From assembly GCA_024516035.1 (NCBI GenBank), contig CM044956.1:53185316-53249315 (forward strand): DNA of 64,000 nt. Reading direction: 5' to 3'. The first letter of the stretch is position 1. Each line of letters opens with the position of its first letter. This DNA is from Bactericera cockerelli. Taxonomy: Eukaryota; Arthropoda; Insecta; Hemiptera; Triozidae. A model generated the notes under the pieces. The model ran no database searches. It had not been told where the DNA came from and saw only the letters and a program-made list of their open reading frames with translations. The translations under genes were made by a program, and so were the position numbers. Shown piece after piece: positions 31,453-41,069 of this stretch.

Positions 31453-34308
31453 ATGCCTGGTTCCATTGACAAAGACAAGGATCAAGATCCTGCTAACGAG
31501 TCCTTAGTATCCGCTGACGACGGTGAGTTGTCTTTACTTCAAGCTCAATTAGAGAACTTATTTTCTACCACACAAGATATTTATGATTCTATCGCACCTT
31601 GTAATGTTGATAGAAGTAAGAGAGGAACTTTCCTCGCCAAAGCTGCTTCTTTAGATTTTCTATCTGAGGAATTTAAGACTGTGCTTAAAGATATAGAACG
31701 CAGAAAAGTAAATACACAGCTAGGTTACGAACCGAGTTTCCATGAACTCAATAGTTTTATGGGTCTATATGGACAAATTAAATACTATGAGAAGAAATTT
31801 GAAAATTCTTCCTCTAAAGATTTATTTGAATCAGTAAAAATAGATCAACCCCATTTACCATCCTTGAATTTACCTTCTTTCGATGGCAATATTAAATCTT
31901 GGCCTTCTTTCTTTGAGACTTTCAAGTCGCTGATTCACAACAACAAGTCCCTGTCTGCCGACCAGAAAGTGCAGTATTTGGTGTCGAAACTAAAGGACCA
32001 AGCTCTTTCTGTGTGCGCCGGCGTCCCGCCCGTGGGCTCCAACTACGAGATCATCTGGCAGTCACTCGTAGACAGATATCAAGACGTCAGGTATCTAGCC
32101 AGTCATTACGTTGACACGATTCTCAACTTCAAGCCAATAAATCAGGAGTCTCATGTAAGTTACAACAATTTTATTGATTCATTTGGTGCCTCCGTCATTG
32201 CCTTACAAGCTCTGAACGTCGAGGATTTAGCTGAATACATTTTGTACTCCATTGGTATTAAAAAGCTAGATCTTGAGTTAAGCAAGAAATTTGAGACTAA
32301 AGTTCTAGCCAATAAATCGCTTCCCAAGTTCAAAGAACTACTACAGTTCGTTAAAGATTACGTTCGCGTCATTGAGCGAACTGAGAGAATTAATCCTGCG
32401 CAGGTACATACTGTACCGGGTTCGAAACCCGCGCATGCCAAGAAATGGCAAACAAAAACTGTTAGCTTTGTTTCCTCGCCTAGGAAAATTAATGATAGAT
32501 GCCTATTTTGCAAAGGCTCTCATTTAATACACCAGTGTAATGAATTCAACAAAATGGATCCTCATTCACGCTTGGATACAATCAAGTCGCTAAAGCTCTG
32601 TCTAAATTGTTTTAGCTCATCTCACTTCGCTGTTAGCTGCACAAGCAAGAATACATGCAAGATATGTAAGTCCTCGCATCACACTTTGCTTCATTTGAGC
32701 TCCTACAAGACGTCGTCCGACAATCCGCCTGAGTCGAAGCCGCGAGTAAGTGATGTGGGCAGAGAGACGTCAGTGTCTCATGATACGGTTGCCGTCACTG
32801 CCGTGAGTAAACAACCGAAGAAATGTACAGTCCTACTATCAACCGTCAAGGTAAATATTCCCGATGTAAACGGTGACGTGCACACTGTACGAATGTTATT
32901 AGATAGCGGAAGTATGAGCCATTTTATTACTTCCAAATGTTGCCAAAGATTAGGCATCCCTTATCACAAGGTGTCCGCCTCAGTGGGAGGTATCGGGTCA
33001 ACCAGGAGTGAAGTGAAAGGTGTAACTTCATTCACTCTTCATTCAAGATTCAACTTGAAAAAACGTTTTACTGTTGATCAGGCCTTCGTTGTTGACAAGA
33101 TAACTAATAATCTCCCTGTTTGTCCTGTAGATGTGACGAAATTATTTTCAATCATCCGAGAGTCGAACCTGAGTGACGACGAGTTCCATATACCGGGTGA
33201 AATCGACGGACTCATCGGTGCCGAACTATTCTCGCTAGTGTATGGAAAACCCAAGTCGTCTGATCCTGATGGTCCTGTCATCATTGAGTCTCAGCTTGGA
33301 GATATCATCATGGGTAAAGTGCCTGTTCTGTCATACCAAGGTAATGAACATAATATGTGCGGTTTTATAGAAACTCCATTAGAGACCTTGGTTCAAAAGT
33401 TTTGGACTCTCGAAGAAGTCCCTGCACCTAAGTCATTGTGCAGTGAGGACAAAGAATGTGAGGAATTATTTTCCAATACATATCTACGTCGAGCAGATGG
33501 TAGATATAGTGTTTCCCTACCGTTCAAGTCAGACTCAGCTCTGCTTGGCGAGTCTTATAAAATAGCTGAGAAGCGTTTTCTTAATACAGAAAGAAAGCTC
33601 TCCGCCAATCCTGATGTAAAAGAGCAGTACAAAACTGCAATTACTGATTATATTAAGGACGGATATGCTGTTCCTTCCGAACACAAGAATAATACTTGTG
33701 AGTTATTCATGCCACATCACGCAATATACCGCCCTGATAAAAGTTCTACAAAAGTTAGAGTAGTATTTGATATGAGCTGCGCAACCAGTAATGGCGTTTC
33801 GCTAAACGACCTTCTTCATACTGGCCCTACTCTTTACAACGATTTGTTTGAATTGCTATTGAAATTCCGAATGTTTCCTGTCGCTTGCACCGCTGACATT
33901 AAGAAAATGTTTTTACAGATTTATGTTCACGAAGAAGACAGGAAGTTTCAAAAGTTTTTATGGAGAGATTCGCCGCAGGACGACATTCAGTGCTACGAGA
34001 TGCAACGCGTTGTGTTCGGCATGAAGTCTAGCCCGTTTCTCGCCCAGCGCGTTCTTCATCAGATTGCTGAGGATGAAAAGTCGAGTTTCCCAGCCGCAGC
34101 TGCTGAGATTACAAGTAATTTCTATATGGATGATTATTTGGCAAGTTTTCTTGATGAAGAACAAGCTGTAAGTACTTTCTCTCAATGCTCTGCTGCTTTG
34201 AAGAGAGGTGGTTTTGAACTTGTTAAACTAGCAAGTAATAATAATAGATTATTGCAAAGTGTTCCTGAAGAACATAGACTCATGTCAAACTCATGTCTTT
34301 CGTGTTGA
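31453..34308 (+). CDS. BEL/Pao gag-protease-reverse transcriptase polyprotein, C-truncated
   Basis: The preferred start is the ATG at 31453 (AAGAATGCC context); an in-frame ATG lies upstream at 31432. Numbering here is from that upstream ATG. Gag-like DUF1759 region at about residues 140-310 (NLPSFDGNIKSWPSFFETF), then three Cys/His knuckles (CLFCKGSHLIHQC near 357, CLNCFSSSHFAVSC, CKICKSSHHTLLH). A retropepsin-like aspartic protease follows (MLLDSGSMSHFI near 490, later DGLIGAELF). The reverse transcriptase begins near residue 740 (VRVVFDMSCATS, DIKKMF) and reaches the catalytic YMDD at about 898-901. The frame stops shortly after KRGGFELVKLASNN; a complete BEL Pol would run on in frame through the RNase H region. 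The product could still make Gag and protease, but I infer that a functional RT needs the missing part. Confidence 0.93.
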   Translation: MPGSIDKDKDQDPANESLVSADDGELSLLQAQLENLFSTTQDIYDSIAPCNVDRSKRGTFLAKAASLDFLSEEFKTVLKDIERRKVNTQLGYEPSFHELNSFMGLYGQIKYYEKKFENSSSKDLFESVKIDQPHLPSLNLPSFDGNIKSWPSFFETFKSLIHNNKSLSADQKVQYLVSKLKDQALSVCAGVPPVGSNYEIIWQSLVDRYQDVRYLASHYVDTILNFKPINQESHVSYNNFIDSFGASVIALQALNVEDLAEYILYSIGIKKLDLELSKKFETKVLANKSLPKFKELLQFVKDYVRVIERTERINPAQVHTVPGSKPAHAKKWQTKTVSFVSSPRKINDRCLFCKGSHLIHQCNEFNKMDPHSRLDTIKSLKLCLNCFSSSHFAVSCTSKNTCKICKSSHHTLLHLSSYKTSSDNPPESKPRVSDVGRETSVSHDTVAVTAVSKQPKKCTVLLSTVKVNIPDVNGDVHTVRMLLDSGSMSHFITSKCCQRLGIPYHKVSASVGGIGSTRSEVKGVTSFTLHSRFNLKKRFTVDQAFVVDKITNNLPVCPVDVTKLFSIIRESNLSDDEFHIPGEIDGLIGAELFSLVYGKPKSSDPDGPVIIESQLGDIIMGKVPVLSYQGNEHNMCGFIETPLETLVQKFWTLEEVPAPKSLCSEDKECEELFSNTYLRRADGRYSVSLPFKSDSALLGESYKIAEKRFLNTERKLSANPDVKEQYKTAITDYIKDGYAVPSEHKNNTCELFMPHHAIYRPDKSSTKVRVVFDMSCATSNGVSLNDLLHTGPTLYNDLFELLLKFRMFPVACTADIKKMFLQIYVHEEDRKFQKFLWRDSPQDDIQCYEMQRVVFGMKSSPFLAQRVLHQIAEDEKSSFPAAAAEITSNFYMDDYLASFLDEEQAVSTFSQCSAALKRGGFELVKLASNNNRLLQSVPEEHRLMSNSCLSC

Positions 34309-36152
34309 ATGTCTTCAAGTCAAGATATAAAGTTAAACATGTTTTATGTTTCAGTGATAGTACAGTCGCTCTTGCGTGGATCGCTTCTCAGCCTTTACGT
34401 TGGAAAACATTCGTTGCTAATCGTGTTAGTAAAATCCAAGAGAATGTTTCAGCAGAAAAATGGTTTCATGTGCAAGGTGTCGAAAATCCCGCAGACTGTT
34501 TATCACGAGGAATACTGCCGTCTGAGCTCATTACCCACCCCTTGTGGCAAGGAGGACCGCAGTGGTTATCCAGCCCTCTTCATTCCTGGAATTTGACTCA
34601 TGTCAATGAAAGTGAAGTTCAAGTCCCTGAGGAGAAGATTACCGTGTTGCTCACTTCAAAGGAAAATAATAAAGTATTTATTCTTCTCGATATGGCTACT
34701 AGATTCTCTCAATGGAATAGATATTTACGCGCGGTAGTACGTGTTCTCAAGTTTGCGTCAATTATTCCAAAGGGAGATATCACAGTTCGAGACCTGGAAG
34801 TGGCAGAAGAAAAAATTCTTCGAGAATTACAAGAACTTTCATTTTCAAACGATATTATTAATTTGAACAAAAATAAAGAATGTTCTAATAATTATTTACA
34901 GAAACTTCGACCGTTCATGCAAGATGGACTGTTACGCTGTGGAGGAAGATTGTCCAATGCTGATCATCTTGCTTATGAACACATTCACCCTGTTATCTTA
35001 CCTAAGACACACCATGTTGTTAATTTATTAATTGATTATTATCATAATAAAAATTTTCACACAGGCCCTCATCTCGTAATTTCGATTCTACGAAAAAGGT
35101 TCTGGATCCTTGGATGTCGTGATATAGTACGAAGGCGTCTTCAAAAATGTAATATTTGTTTCAAAAATAACCCCAAGCCTTTGTTTCCTGTCATGAGTGA
35201 CCTTCCAAGTTCCAGAGTTCAAGAACCCATCAAGGCGTTCACAAATACTGGAGTGGACTATGCTGGTCCACTCAATGTTACTATTAGTAAGAGAAGAGGT
35301 GTAAGATCTCAGAAAGCTTATTTGTGTTTATTTATTTGTTTAAGCACAAAAGCTGTTCATCTCGAGCTCGCCTCTGACTTGTCTGCCCCGACGTTCCTGC
35401 TTGCATTAAGGAGATTTATTGCTCGTCGTGGACCTGTTAAAAATATTTATTCAGACCAGGGTACTAATTTTATCGGCTCTGCTAATATTCTAGGTGATCT
35501 GTACCAGTTTATTGCGTCACCTGACTTCCAAAGTGAATTTAAAGAAGAGCTGCTAAAACAAAGAATTGAATTTCACTTCAATCCGCCAGCTTCGCCTCAC
35601 CATGGTGGATTGTGGGAATCAAATATTCGTCAGGTCAAGAGTCATCTTTATAAAGCGATTGGATCCCAAATTCTCACTTTCGAAGAGATGTCTACTTTGC
35701 TGAGTGAGATAGAATCCATTCTCAATAGTCGTCCCCTGTGTCAAGTTACTTCCGACAGCAGTGATCCTGTTGTGCTGACTCCAGCCCATTTCCTTATGCA
35801 ACATCCTCATGTATCATTAACTCATGTTCCTAATTTTCAGAGTCAAGGTCTGAGTGTGAGATACAAATTGCTTACTCAGCTACTGGACTCATTCTGGAAG
35901 AGGTGGAGCATGGAGTACCTTAGTTCACTTCAATCAAGAACTAAGTGGTATCAAGATGATGAGAATCAGCTCCGTGTTGATATGCTGGTGCTTATCAAAT
36001 CTGATGTCGCCCCCGTGTCATGCTGGCCCCTTGGTCGTGTCATTCAAGTGTTTCCAGGAAAAGATGGTGTTTCCCGAGTTGCACTTGTTCAAACGAAGTC
36101 CGGTATATACAAGCGGCCCGCAGTGAAGTTGTGCCCTCTACCTCAGCAGTAG
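34293..36152 (+). CDS. BEL/Pao RNase H remnant and integrase (downstream part of pol)
   Basis: This frame overlaps the end of the upstream frame in a different phase. It opens inside an RNase H-like segment (HVLCFSDSTVALAWI, then VENPADCLSRG). A H2C2 zinc-binding region follows (HPVILPKTHH.. to ..LQKCNIC). The integrase core shows D,D35E residues: Asp in NTGVDYAGPL, Asp in YSDQGTNFIG and Glu in PHHGGLWESNIRQ. It ends with a DUF5641-type C-terminus (SFWKRWSMEYLSSLQ, W..G.V). The stop at 36152 lies 36 bp before the 3' LTR. The ATG at 34293 is probably not a native start; the frame exists because a deletion removed the upstream linker and shifted the phase. The integrase looks intact. Confidence 0.9.
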   Translation: MSFVLNVFKSRYKVKHVLCFSDSTVALAWIASQPLRWKTFVANRVSKIQENVSAEKWFHVQGVENPADCLSRGILPSELITHPLWQGGPQWLSSPLHSWNLTHVNESEVQVPEEKITVLLTSKENNKVFILLDMATRFSQWNRYLRAVVRVLKFASIIPKGDITVRDLEVAEEKILRELQELSFSNDIINLNKNKECSNNYLQKLRPFMQDGLLRCGGRLSNADHLAYEHIHPVILPKTHHVVNLLIDYYHNKNFHTGPHLVISILRKRFWILGCRDIVRRRLQKCNICFKNNPKPLFPVMSDLPSSRVQEPIKAFTNTGVDYAGPLNVTISKRRGVRSQKAYLCLFICLSTKAVHLELASDLSAPTFLLALRRFIARRGPVKNIYSDQGTNFIGSANILGDLYQFIASPDFQSEFKEELLKQRIEFHFNPPASPHHGGLWESNIRQVKSHLYKAIGSQILTFEEMSTLLSEIESILNSRPLCQVTSDSSDPVVLTPAHFLMQHPHVSLTHVPNFQSQGLSVRYKLLTQLLDSFWKRWSMEYLSSLQSRTKWYQDDENQLRVDMLVLIKSDVAPVSCWPLGRVIQVFPGKDGVSRVALVQTKSGIYKRPAVKLCPLPQQ

Positions 36153-36173
36153 TTGGTGTATGAGACCACTGTC

Positions 36174-36187
36174 TCATGGGGGGAGTA
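36174..36187 (+). promoter_or_regulatory. Polypurine tract of the BEL element
   Basis: ATGGGGGGAGTA directly precedes the 3' LTR, the expected plus-strand primer position. Confidence 0.75.
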
Positions 36188-36540
36188 TGTTCCCGCCGCG
36201 CCGTGTACCTACAACCTACTATTAAATCTGGCCGCAAGAAAACTGTAATTGGTTCAATGAAAATTCGGACAGATCAGTTCTCTGGCAGAAGCGCTCAACA
36301 ACGTATCATTCTAGCGTAATAATATCTTTCCAAAGTTTTTCTTCCAATAAATAAAATATAACCAAGTTTGAACACAGAAGTTTGTAGCCTATTTTTGCCA
36401 GGAATTCACATAAGGTCAGCACCAACTATTTTTGGTCAGTACCACTCATTTTGGTCCTTGGATCAACCATTTTTGGTCCTTGGATCAAACATTTTTGGTT
36501 CTTCGAGCCGCATCCATTTTTGGTTCTTCGAGCCGCAACA
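36188..36540 (+). repeat. BEL element 3' LTR
   Basis: 353 bp, identical to the 5' LTR except for one C-to-T change in GGTCAGTACC. It is followed at once by TTAAT, the target duplication. Confidence 0.95.
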
Positions 36541-36545
36541 TTAAT

Positions 36546-37015
36546 ATTTTGATATTTTTTGTTGTTGAATATTAGATGTATATAAATATGCACACTAGTG
36601 TATGTGTCACCCTGTAAATTTCATACACAGTGCTTGAATCAGTCTGTCTGTATATTGGATACACAGTGTGTGTGCACACACAGTAGTGCTTGCATTTGTG
36701 CAGTCTATGGAATAATCTGTGTGCACTTTTCTGTTTATCCTGGAGCTCTTATCTTAATCCCCAGTCTTAGAGCGGAGCTACAGCACCGGTGGAGCAGGGT
36801 TCACCAGAGCTAAGGAGTTGTACTGAGGAGTTTATCTGCTTCACTTTGGTTCCCAGGGTTTCCCTGGACCATAGGGAAGTTTAATTACAGGTCGAAAAGC
36901 AAGATGAAAACATGAGCGTCATCCTGAGTAAATTTAAGAAATAGTAAAATGACATAAGTGAATTGTCTGCTATTAAATTACAAAGAACTTGTTGTGATAT
37001 AATCAATAGAAGGTG
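36546..37015. other. Intron 3 stretch, nothing recognised
   Basis: Unremarkable sequence downstream of the BEL insertion; GT/CA-rich at 36590-36720. Confidence 0.35.
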
Positions 37016-37019
37016 AGAA

Positions 37020-37125
37020 TGGGTTGAGGAGGGAAGTAAAGAGGGAAAGAGAGAGACGAGAGAGAGAGAGAGAGAGGGAGGGAGAGAGAGAGAAAGAGAG
37101 AGAGAGAGAGAAAGAGAAAGAAGAT
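37020..37125. repeat. (GA)n tract
   Basis: AGAGAGAGA runs with GGGAGGGAGAG interruptions. Confidence 0.85.
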
Positions 37126-37129
37126 GATA

Positions 37130-37750
37130 TTGAGGCACTAAATAGAAAGATGTGCAAGAAAAGAATTCATCGAGCAAAAAAGTGCTAAATGAAAGGAGAA
37201 GAAGAAAAGGAAGTATCGAAAACTTTCTTTAGTTACACCCTGTATACGAGTAGTATTTTCAAAAGAAAATCTTTTCCCATTTTTAAGAAAAGCGTCTCTT
37301 TCTTGGAAACTCATTGCTGAGAGCATGGTGGAGATTGTCTGAGTTTTCCAGTGAGTCTCAGTTCAGATTGAGTTTGTGAAATGAGTTTGGTGCAACTTTT
37401 TATATGGAAACTTATAATTGGTAAACGCTGTAACTGCAAAACATGACATTTCAGATGTCATACATATTATAAACGTATGTAGATGATATCGTGCTACACC
37501 ATGTTATCTACGGTCGAAACATATCATGGATTTTTTCAACTTTAAAATTAATTATTTTCATTTTGTTTGAAATTAATTTTTCCCCGTTTTTCCCACAGCA
37601 GGAAACTTGAAGCTCAATTATTAGGAATCAAATAAGATCTCACGAATGAATAAGACTTTTGCAAAATAAATTTTAGAGTCCATAATATGTGTTCCTTGAC
37701 ACAAGGGATTTCTCCTGAGATCCATGACTTATTTTGAGGATGTGGTCATT
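37130..37750. other. Intron 3 stretch, nothing recognised
   Basis: AT-rich sequence without supported features. Confidence 0.35.
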
Positions 37751-37756
37751 TCGTAA

Positions 37757-37830
37757 TAGCAACCTCCCTCAGGGTTGAGTGGTAAAAAATGCTTTGGGCA
37801 TTTACTTCCCTTAGAGATTGCTACATAGCT
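37757..37830 (+). repeat. LINE/SINE 3' tail fragment with stem-loop
   Basis: CAGGGTTGAGTGGTAAAAAA then the stem AAATGCTTTGGGCATTT (37787-37803) and ACTTCCC. The flanking pattern matches other stem-loop copies, in plus orientation. Confidence 0.5.
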
Positions 37831-38320
37831 AGTTCGTTTCCACTAGTTAAGGTCTATTATTGTATATTACTCGTTCTGGAAGATGTTTCTACTTTTATCA
37901 AAAGATTTTTTATATACCTACTTTTATCAAAAGATTTATCATGCCAAAGTTATGAACTGACCTTTTTTCACTAAAAGAGTTCGTTATTTTTTATATCTCT
38001 CACTTGTTTTTTCTTACATTACCTATTAGGATTTTTCTGATTTACGATGCTTTCTGCTGAACTTTTTTTCCTGCTATCTCATTGCGAGTTCGTGGTATAT
38101 TTCATTTTCTTTTGTTTTTATAACTCTTCCCTTTCTGGTTAGCTTTTTTATACTCCTGTGTGGTTTTTTTTTTATAAAAAAAATTAACAAGCCAGCCAAT
38201 TTATCAAAAGATACTCCTTTGTTATTCGAGCACATAATAACTTATAAATTGAATCCCTGCGCACATTGCCTCATCGTTAAACTGTCAAACACTGATTTAC
38301 AAACTGATCACTATATTTCT

Positions 38321-38470
38321 GTCCCGGTAGCTCAGTGGTAAAGGCGACACTTTGTGAATCCAGATATTCCAGAGGTCGTGGGTTCGAACCCCAAGCCTGG
38401 ACTTGACAAGTTATCCTTCCAATTGGGATTTTTCCACATTTTACTCCAGCAGTCAAACAGGTCTTAATTA
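38321..38470 (+). repeat. SINE family A
   Basis: GTCCCGGTAGCTCAGTGGTA, B box GGGTTCGAACCCC and closing AAGCCTGGAC; the body CAAGTTATCCTTCCAATTGG is shortened. The A and B boxes here are the best preserved of the family. Confidence 0.85.
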
Positions 38471-38574
38471 TTTTATAGGATAAATATTTTACAATTTAAT
38501 ATAAAAAAAAACCATATTTATTTTTCTTTTTAAAAAGCAGGCTAGGGTAAAGAGAGTTATTATTATTATAAATG

Positions 38575-38665
38575 CGGTTAATGTCACAGTAAAAAAAGGG
38601 TTGGGTGGAAGAGATTGCCAAAGGCAATAACCCCGCCCTTTAGTTAGGACATATATTATGTATAT
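38575..38665 (+). repeat. LINE 3' end fragment with stem-loop (plus)
   Basis: GGGTTGGGTGGAAGAGATTG with hairpin ATTGCCAAAGGCAAT (38614-38628), then ACCCCGCCCTTTAGTTAGGA. The opposite orientation from most copies here, ending about 110 bp from exon 3. Confidence 0.75.
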
Positions 38666-38773
38666 ATTTATTTTTTTTTTTCTTTATTTTTTTTCTTCTT
38701 TTATATTGTATTTTAATTTGTAATTATTTGTGTTGTATATAATATGTCCTGTGTAAATAAATAAGTCACTCAC

Positions 38774-38974
38774 CCAAGATCTCCACGGTATGCGTGATCT
38801 CCCGGGGCTCCATGGTAGCAATGTGGCAGACATAGTTCCCCGCGTCCTTGGTCTGTATGTCTCGGATCTCAAGGTTATACCCGTCCACCAGACGGATCCT
38901 CTTGTCAGGGGTCACCTTGGTGCCACCCGCCGTCAGGATGGCGATCCCTTTCTTCCACGCCAGCACGTAGTTGC
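38774..38974 (-). CDS. IgSF cell-adhesion gene, coding exon 3 (most of Ig domain 1)
   Basis: Reads NYVLAWKKGIAILTAGG, then RIRLVDGYNLEIRDIQ, TKDAGNYVCHIATMEPRE and ITHTVEIL. The acceptor is CTCCTCAG at 38975-38982 (minus) and the donor GTGAGT at 38773-38768; both junctions are phase 1 (201 nt = 2 + 66 codons + 1). It supplies the domain-1 core Trp (predicted residue 90) and the F-strand D-A-G-N-Y-x-C with Cys133, which pairs with Cys78 of exon 2. The layout L-x-W-x-K-G, then L-x-I-x-x-I-x-x-x-D-A-G-x-Y-x-C, is a standard V/I-set Ig domain, close to lachesin, amalgam and klingon domain 1. The first Gly is split with exon 2 and the last base begins the Val completed in exon 4. Confidence 0.95.
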
Positions 38975-39014
38975 CTGAGGAGAGAAGTACTTGTCATGTA
39001 GTGCTTTGTAAATT

Positions 39015-39125
39015 GCAAGTAAAGTAAAACCTGGATATAAGAGAATTGGATATAAGAGAATTGGATATAATATGAGAAATGTACAAAAGCGAAACTTGGA
39101 TGTAAGAGAACTGGATAAAAGATAA
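39015..39125. repeat. Remnant of TATATCCAGG-type MITE
   Basis: ACCTGGATATAAGAGAATTG followed by three more GGATATAAGAGAA / GGATGTAAGAGAA units, the reverse complement of the subterminal repeats at 2870-3015. Confidence 0.55.
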
Positions 39126-39129
39126 ATAG

Positions 39130-39425
39130 GATAGTGTCCAGTTGTCCACTAAGATTGACTAATCCTGTTTCATAATTCGGCCCTTAGGTCCGTATTAATG
39201 AACGACTTATACAGGGAATGACCGATTTTTCAAGAATCACAGTGTTTCAAAGAGCTCTACCAAAAACAAGACTCTTTGTGATTCTTGGAAAATCCTTCCC
39301 TAGACTGCTTAATCTACTGAGCCAAATAATTAGATTTTGAGAAGATCTAGTAGACCTTTTCTATAACTTCGTCTGCAAATTCAATTAGTAGTTATAGGTA
39401 CCAGTTATTAAAACTCTGCTCAGCC
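39130..39425. other. Short intron 2 stretch, nothing recognised
   Basis: No coding frame or repeat head seen. Confidence 0.35.
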
Positions 39426-39429
39426 TCGC

Positions 39430-39960
39430 ACATATAAAAGTATCCCTCCGACTTATCCCCCCGACTCATCACCCTTATTCCCTCCGACTTATCCTACTTA
39501 TCCCCCCGACTTATCCCCCTTATTCCCCCCGACTCATCACCCTTGTCCCCCCGAGTTATCACCTTTATTATCAAGGCTCATCCCTCCGACTTATCCTCCT
39601 TATCACCCCGACTCATCACCCTTGTCCCCCCGAGTTATCACCTTTATTATCAAGACTCATCCCCCCAACTTATCATCCTTATCACCCCGACTCATCCCCC
39701 TTCTCCCCTTTATTCCCCCCGGGTTATCCCCTTTATCCTCCCGACTCATCCCACTTATCCCCAGACTCATTCCCTTATCCCCCCAGTTATCCCACTTATC
39801 CTCCCGACTCATCCCACTTATCCTCCCGACTCATTCCCTTATCCCCCCAGTTATCCCACTTATCCCCCCAGTTATCCCACTTATCCCCCCAGTTATCCCA
39901 CTTATCCCCCAACTCATCCCACTAATCCCCCGACTCATCCCACTTATCCTCCCAACTCAG
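39430..39960. repeat. Pyrimidine-rich minisatellite (CTTATCCCCCCGACTCATCC)
   Basis: More than 20 degenerate units of about 18-22 bp, with a longer repeated block of about 80 bp (CCCCGACTCATCACCCTTGT at about 39527 and 39606). Pro/Ser/Thr/Leu frames of 168-170 residues across it are artefacts of the repeat. Confidence 0.85.
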
Positions 39961-40334
39961 CCTCGGATAAAAGCCTCGTCAATGCAGCCGACTACTCGAT
40001 GCAGAAATATGTCTTTTCCATTAGTGGCACTAAAAGCAGCGCATTATTCATTTGAGGAAACAAAGTTCGCAAATGAACTTCTTGCAGGATTTCCCAGCAT
40101 GAGCAGAGCACTCAAATTACGTCATTAAATAATTTACCCAACGCCAGAAGTGAATTAAGCAGACACTCGTGTTCTTGTTTGCTTTCCGACGTTTCACACT
40201 ATCTCTAGCTAGCTCAGGGTGTCTTCACGATTCAAGGTGGGGATTTTAACTCTCAAATGAAAGTAAAACTTTATTTCAAATAAAATCAGCTTAGTCCATG
40301 ACACAACAGAACACTTTACCCTAAACCCTAGGAA

Positions 40335-40540
40335 GCCACGTCGCCGGCGCGTTGAATGCACCGGTTCACGTTGGATCGCCAAAATTAAGTCCAGCGAGGT
40401 GAAGACTTCGTGATGCTTGCATTCCGGCCCCCAACACAGGCTAGGTGAGTTTAATGTGGGTAGTAGGGTAACTGCGTATGGAGGGTGATATTACCATGCA
40501 GTTGAAAGCGACGTTAAAACCAAATTGAAAAAAAAACTTT
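40335..40540 (+). repeat. 5S-rRNA-derived SINE
   Basis: GCCACGTCGCCGGCGCGTTG, AATGCACCGGTTCACGTTGG and ATCGCCAAAATTAAGTCCAG follow the 5S layout; the 5S C-box region is replaced by GAGGTGAAGACTTCGTGATG. Then comes the core (CAGGCTAGGTGAGTTTAATG) and the tail CCATGCAGTTGAAAGCGACG ending in A's. Same subfamily as 17820. Confidence 0.7.
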
Positions 40541-40569
40541 AAAAAACCCCTAGGACAGACACGGCACCA

Positions 40570-40690
40570 CGTAAAATAATGTAACCATGTTATGTAAGCT
40601 GCCTCAACGGAGTCCCGCAAATCGTCTATATGTAGGTGTAGGGACTAGGGTCTAGGTCCAGGCTCTTGGTTCTGGCCGCCTACTTAGAAT
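40570..40690. repeat. Inverted copy of the 4965-5125 repeat
   Basis: ATGTTATGTAAGCTGCCTCA, ACGGAGTCCCGCAAATCGTC and GGTGTAGGGACTAGGGTCTA mirror the block at 4965-5125 in reverse complement. Confidence 0.55.
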
Positions 40691-41004
40691 TACAAAAGAA
40701 GGTTACAACAAAGATAGGTAAATCAGATTGTTTCTCAGGTCAGAGTTTCAACCAATCATAGAGCACTATTAATATTCCGACTAAAGAAAAGATCACATTC
40801 TTTTTTGTAAAATTCTGTTCTATAATTGGGTCCGAAAGGTGATAGTTATATGATAAAAATAATTCTTCGACTGTAGTTCGATCTTGGTGTCATTTATCAT
40901 ACCATTATCGTGCTGAACCAATAAATATTGAAGTTTTTTTGTAAAAGCTATCACCTTTGTGTTAATCAGAGAAGTAATTAATGTCCAAATAATCAATCAA
41001 ACAA

Positions 41005-41060
41005 ATAATCAAACCACCAGGTTACGAGTCCGCCGCATTAACGATCGATCTAATTAATTC
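41005..41060 (-). repeat. SINE family B, fragment
   Basis: AACCACCAGGTTACGAGTCC and GCCGCATTAACGATCGATCT are the reverse complement of the family B head centre. Confidence 0.5.
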
Positions 41061-41069
41061 AGCGCACCA

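Larger units (their letters stand above)
30744..36540 (+). mobile_element. BEL/Pao LTR retrotransposon, recent but internally deleted
   Basis: 5797 bp bounded by 353-bp LTRs and a perfect 5-bp target duplication TTAAT (30739-30743 and 36541-36545). Both LTRs start TGTTCCCGCC and end GCCGCAACA. Gene order is gag, protease, reverse transcriptase, RNase H-like, integrase, then DUF5641, the Pao/BEL order. LTR divergence is one base in 353, so insertion was recent. Pol is nevertheless split: the first frame stops at 34308 and the second opens in another frame, with the segment between RT and RNase H largely missing. The copy lies in intron 3 of the IgSF gene, antisense to it. Confidence 0.95.

Noticed and set aside
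30924..31507. Several 106-181-residue frames on both strands at the BEL leader
   Set aside because: They lie in the LTR and the 78-bp repeats; only the gag frame from 31453 has domain support.
39543..40128. Pro/Ser/Thr/Leu-rich plus-strand frames of about 170 residues
   Set aside because: Produced by the CTTATCCCCCCGACTCATCC minisatellite; both phases are open and no start context or domain is present.
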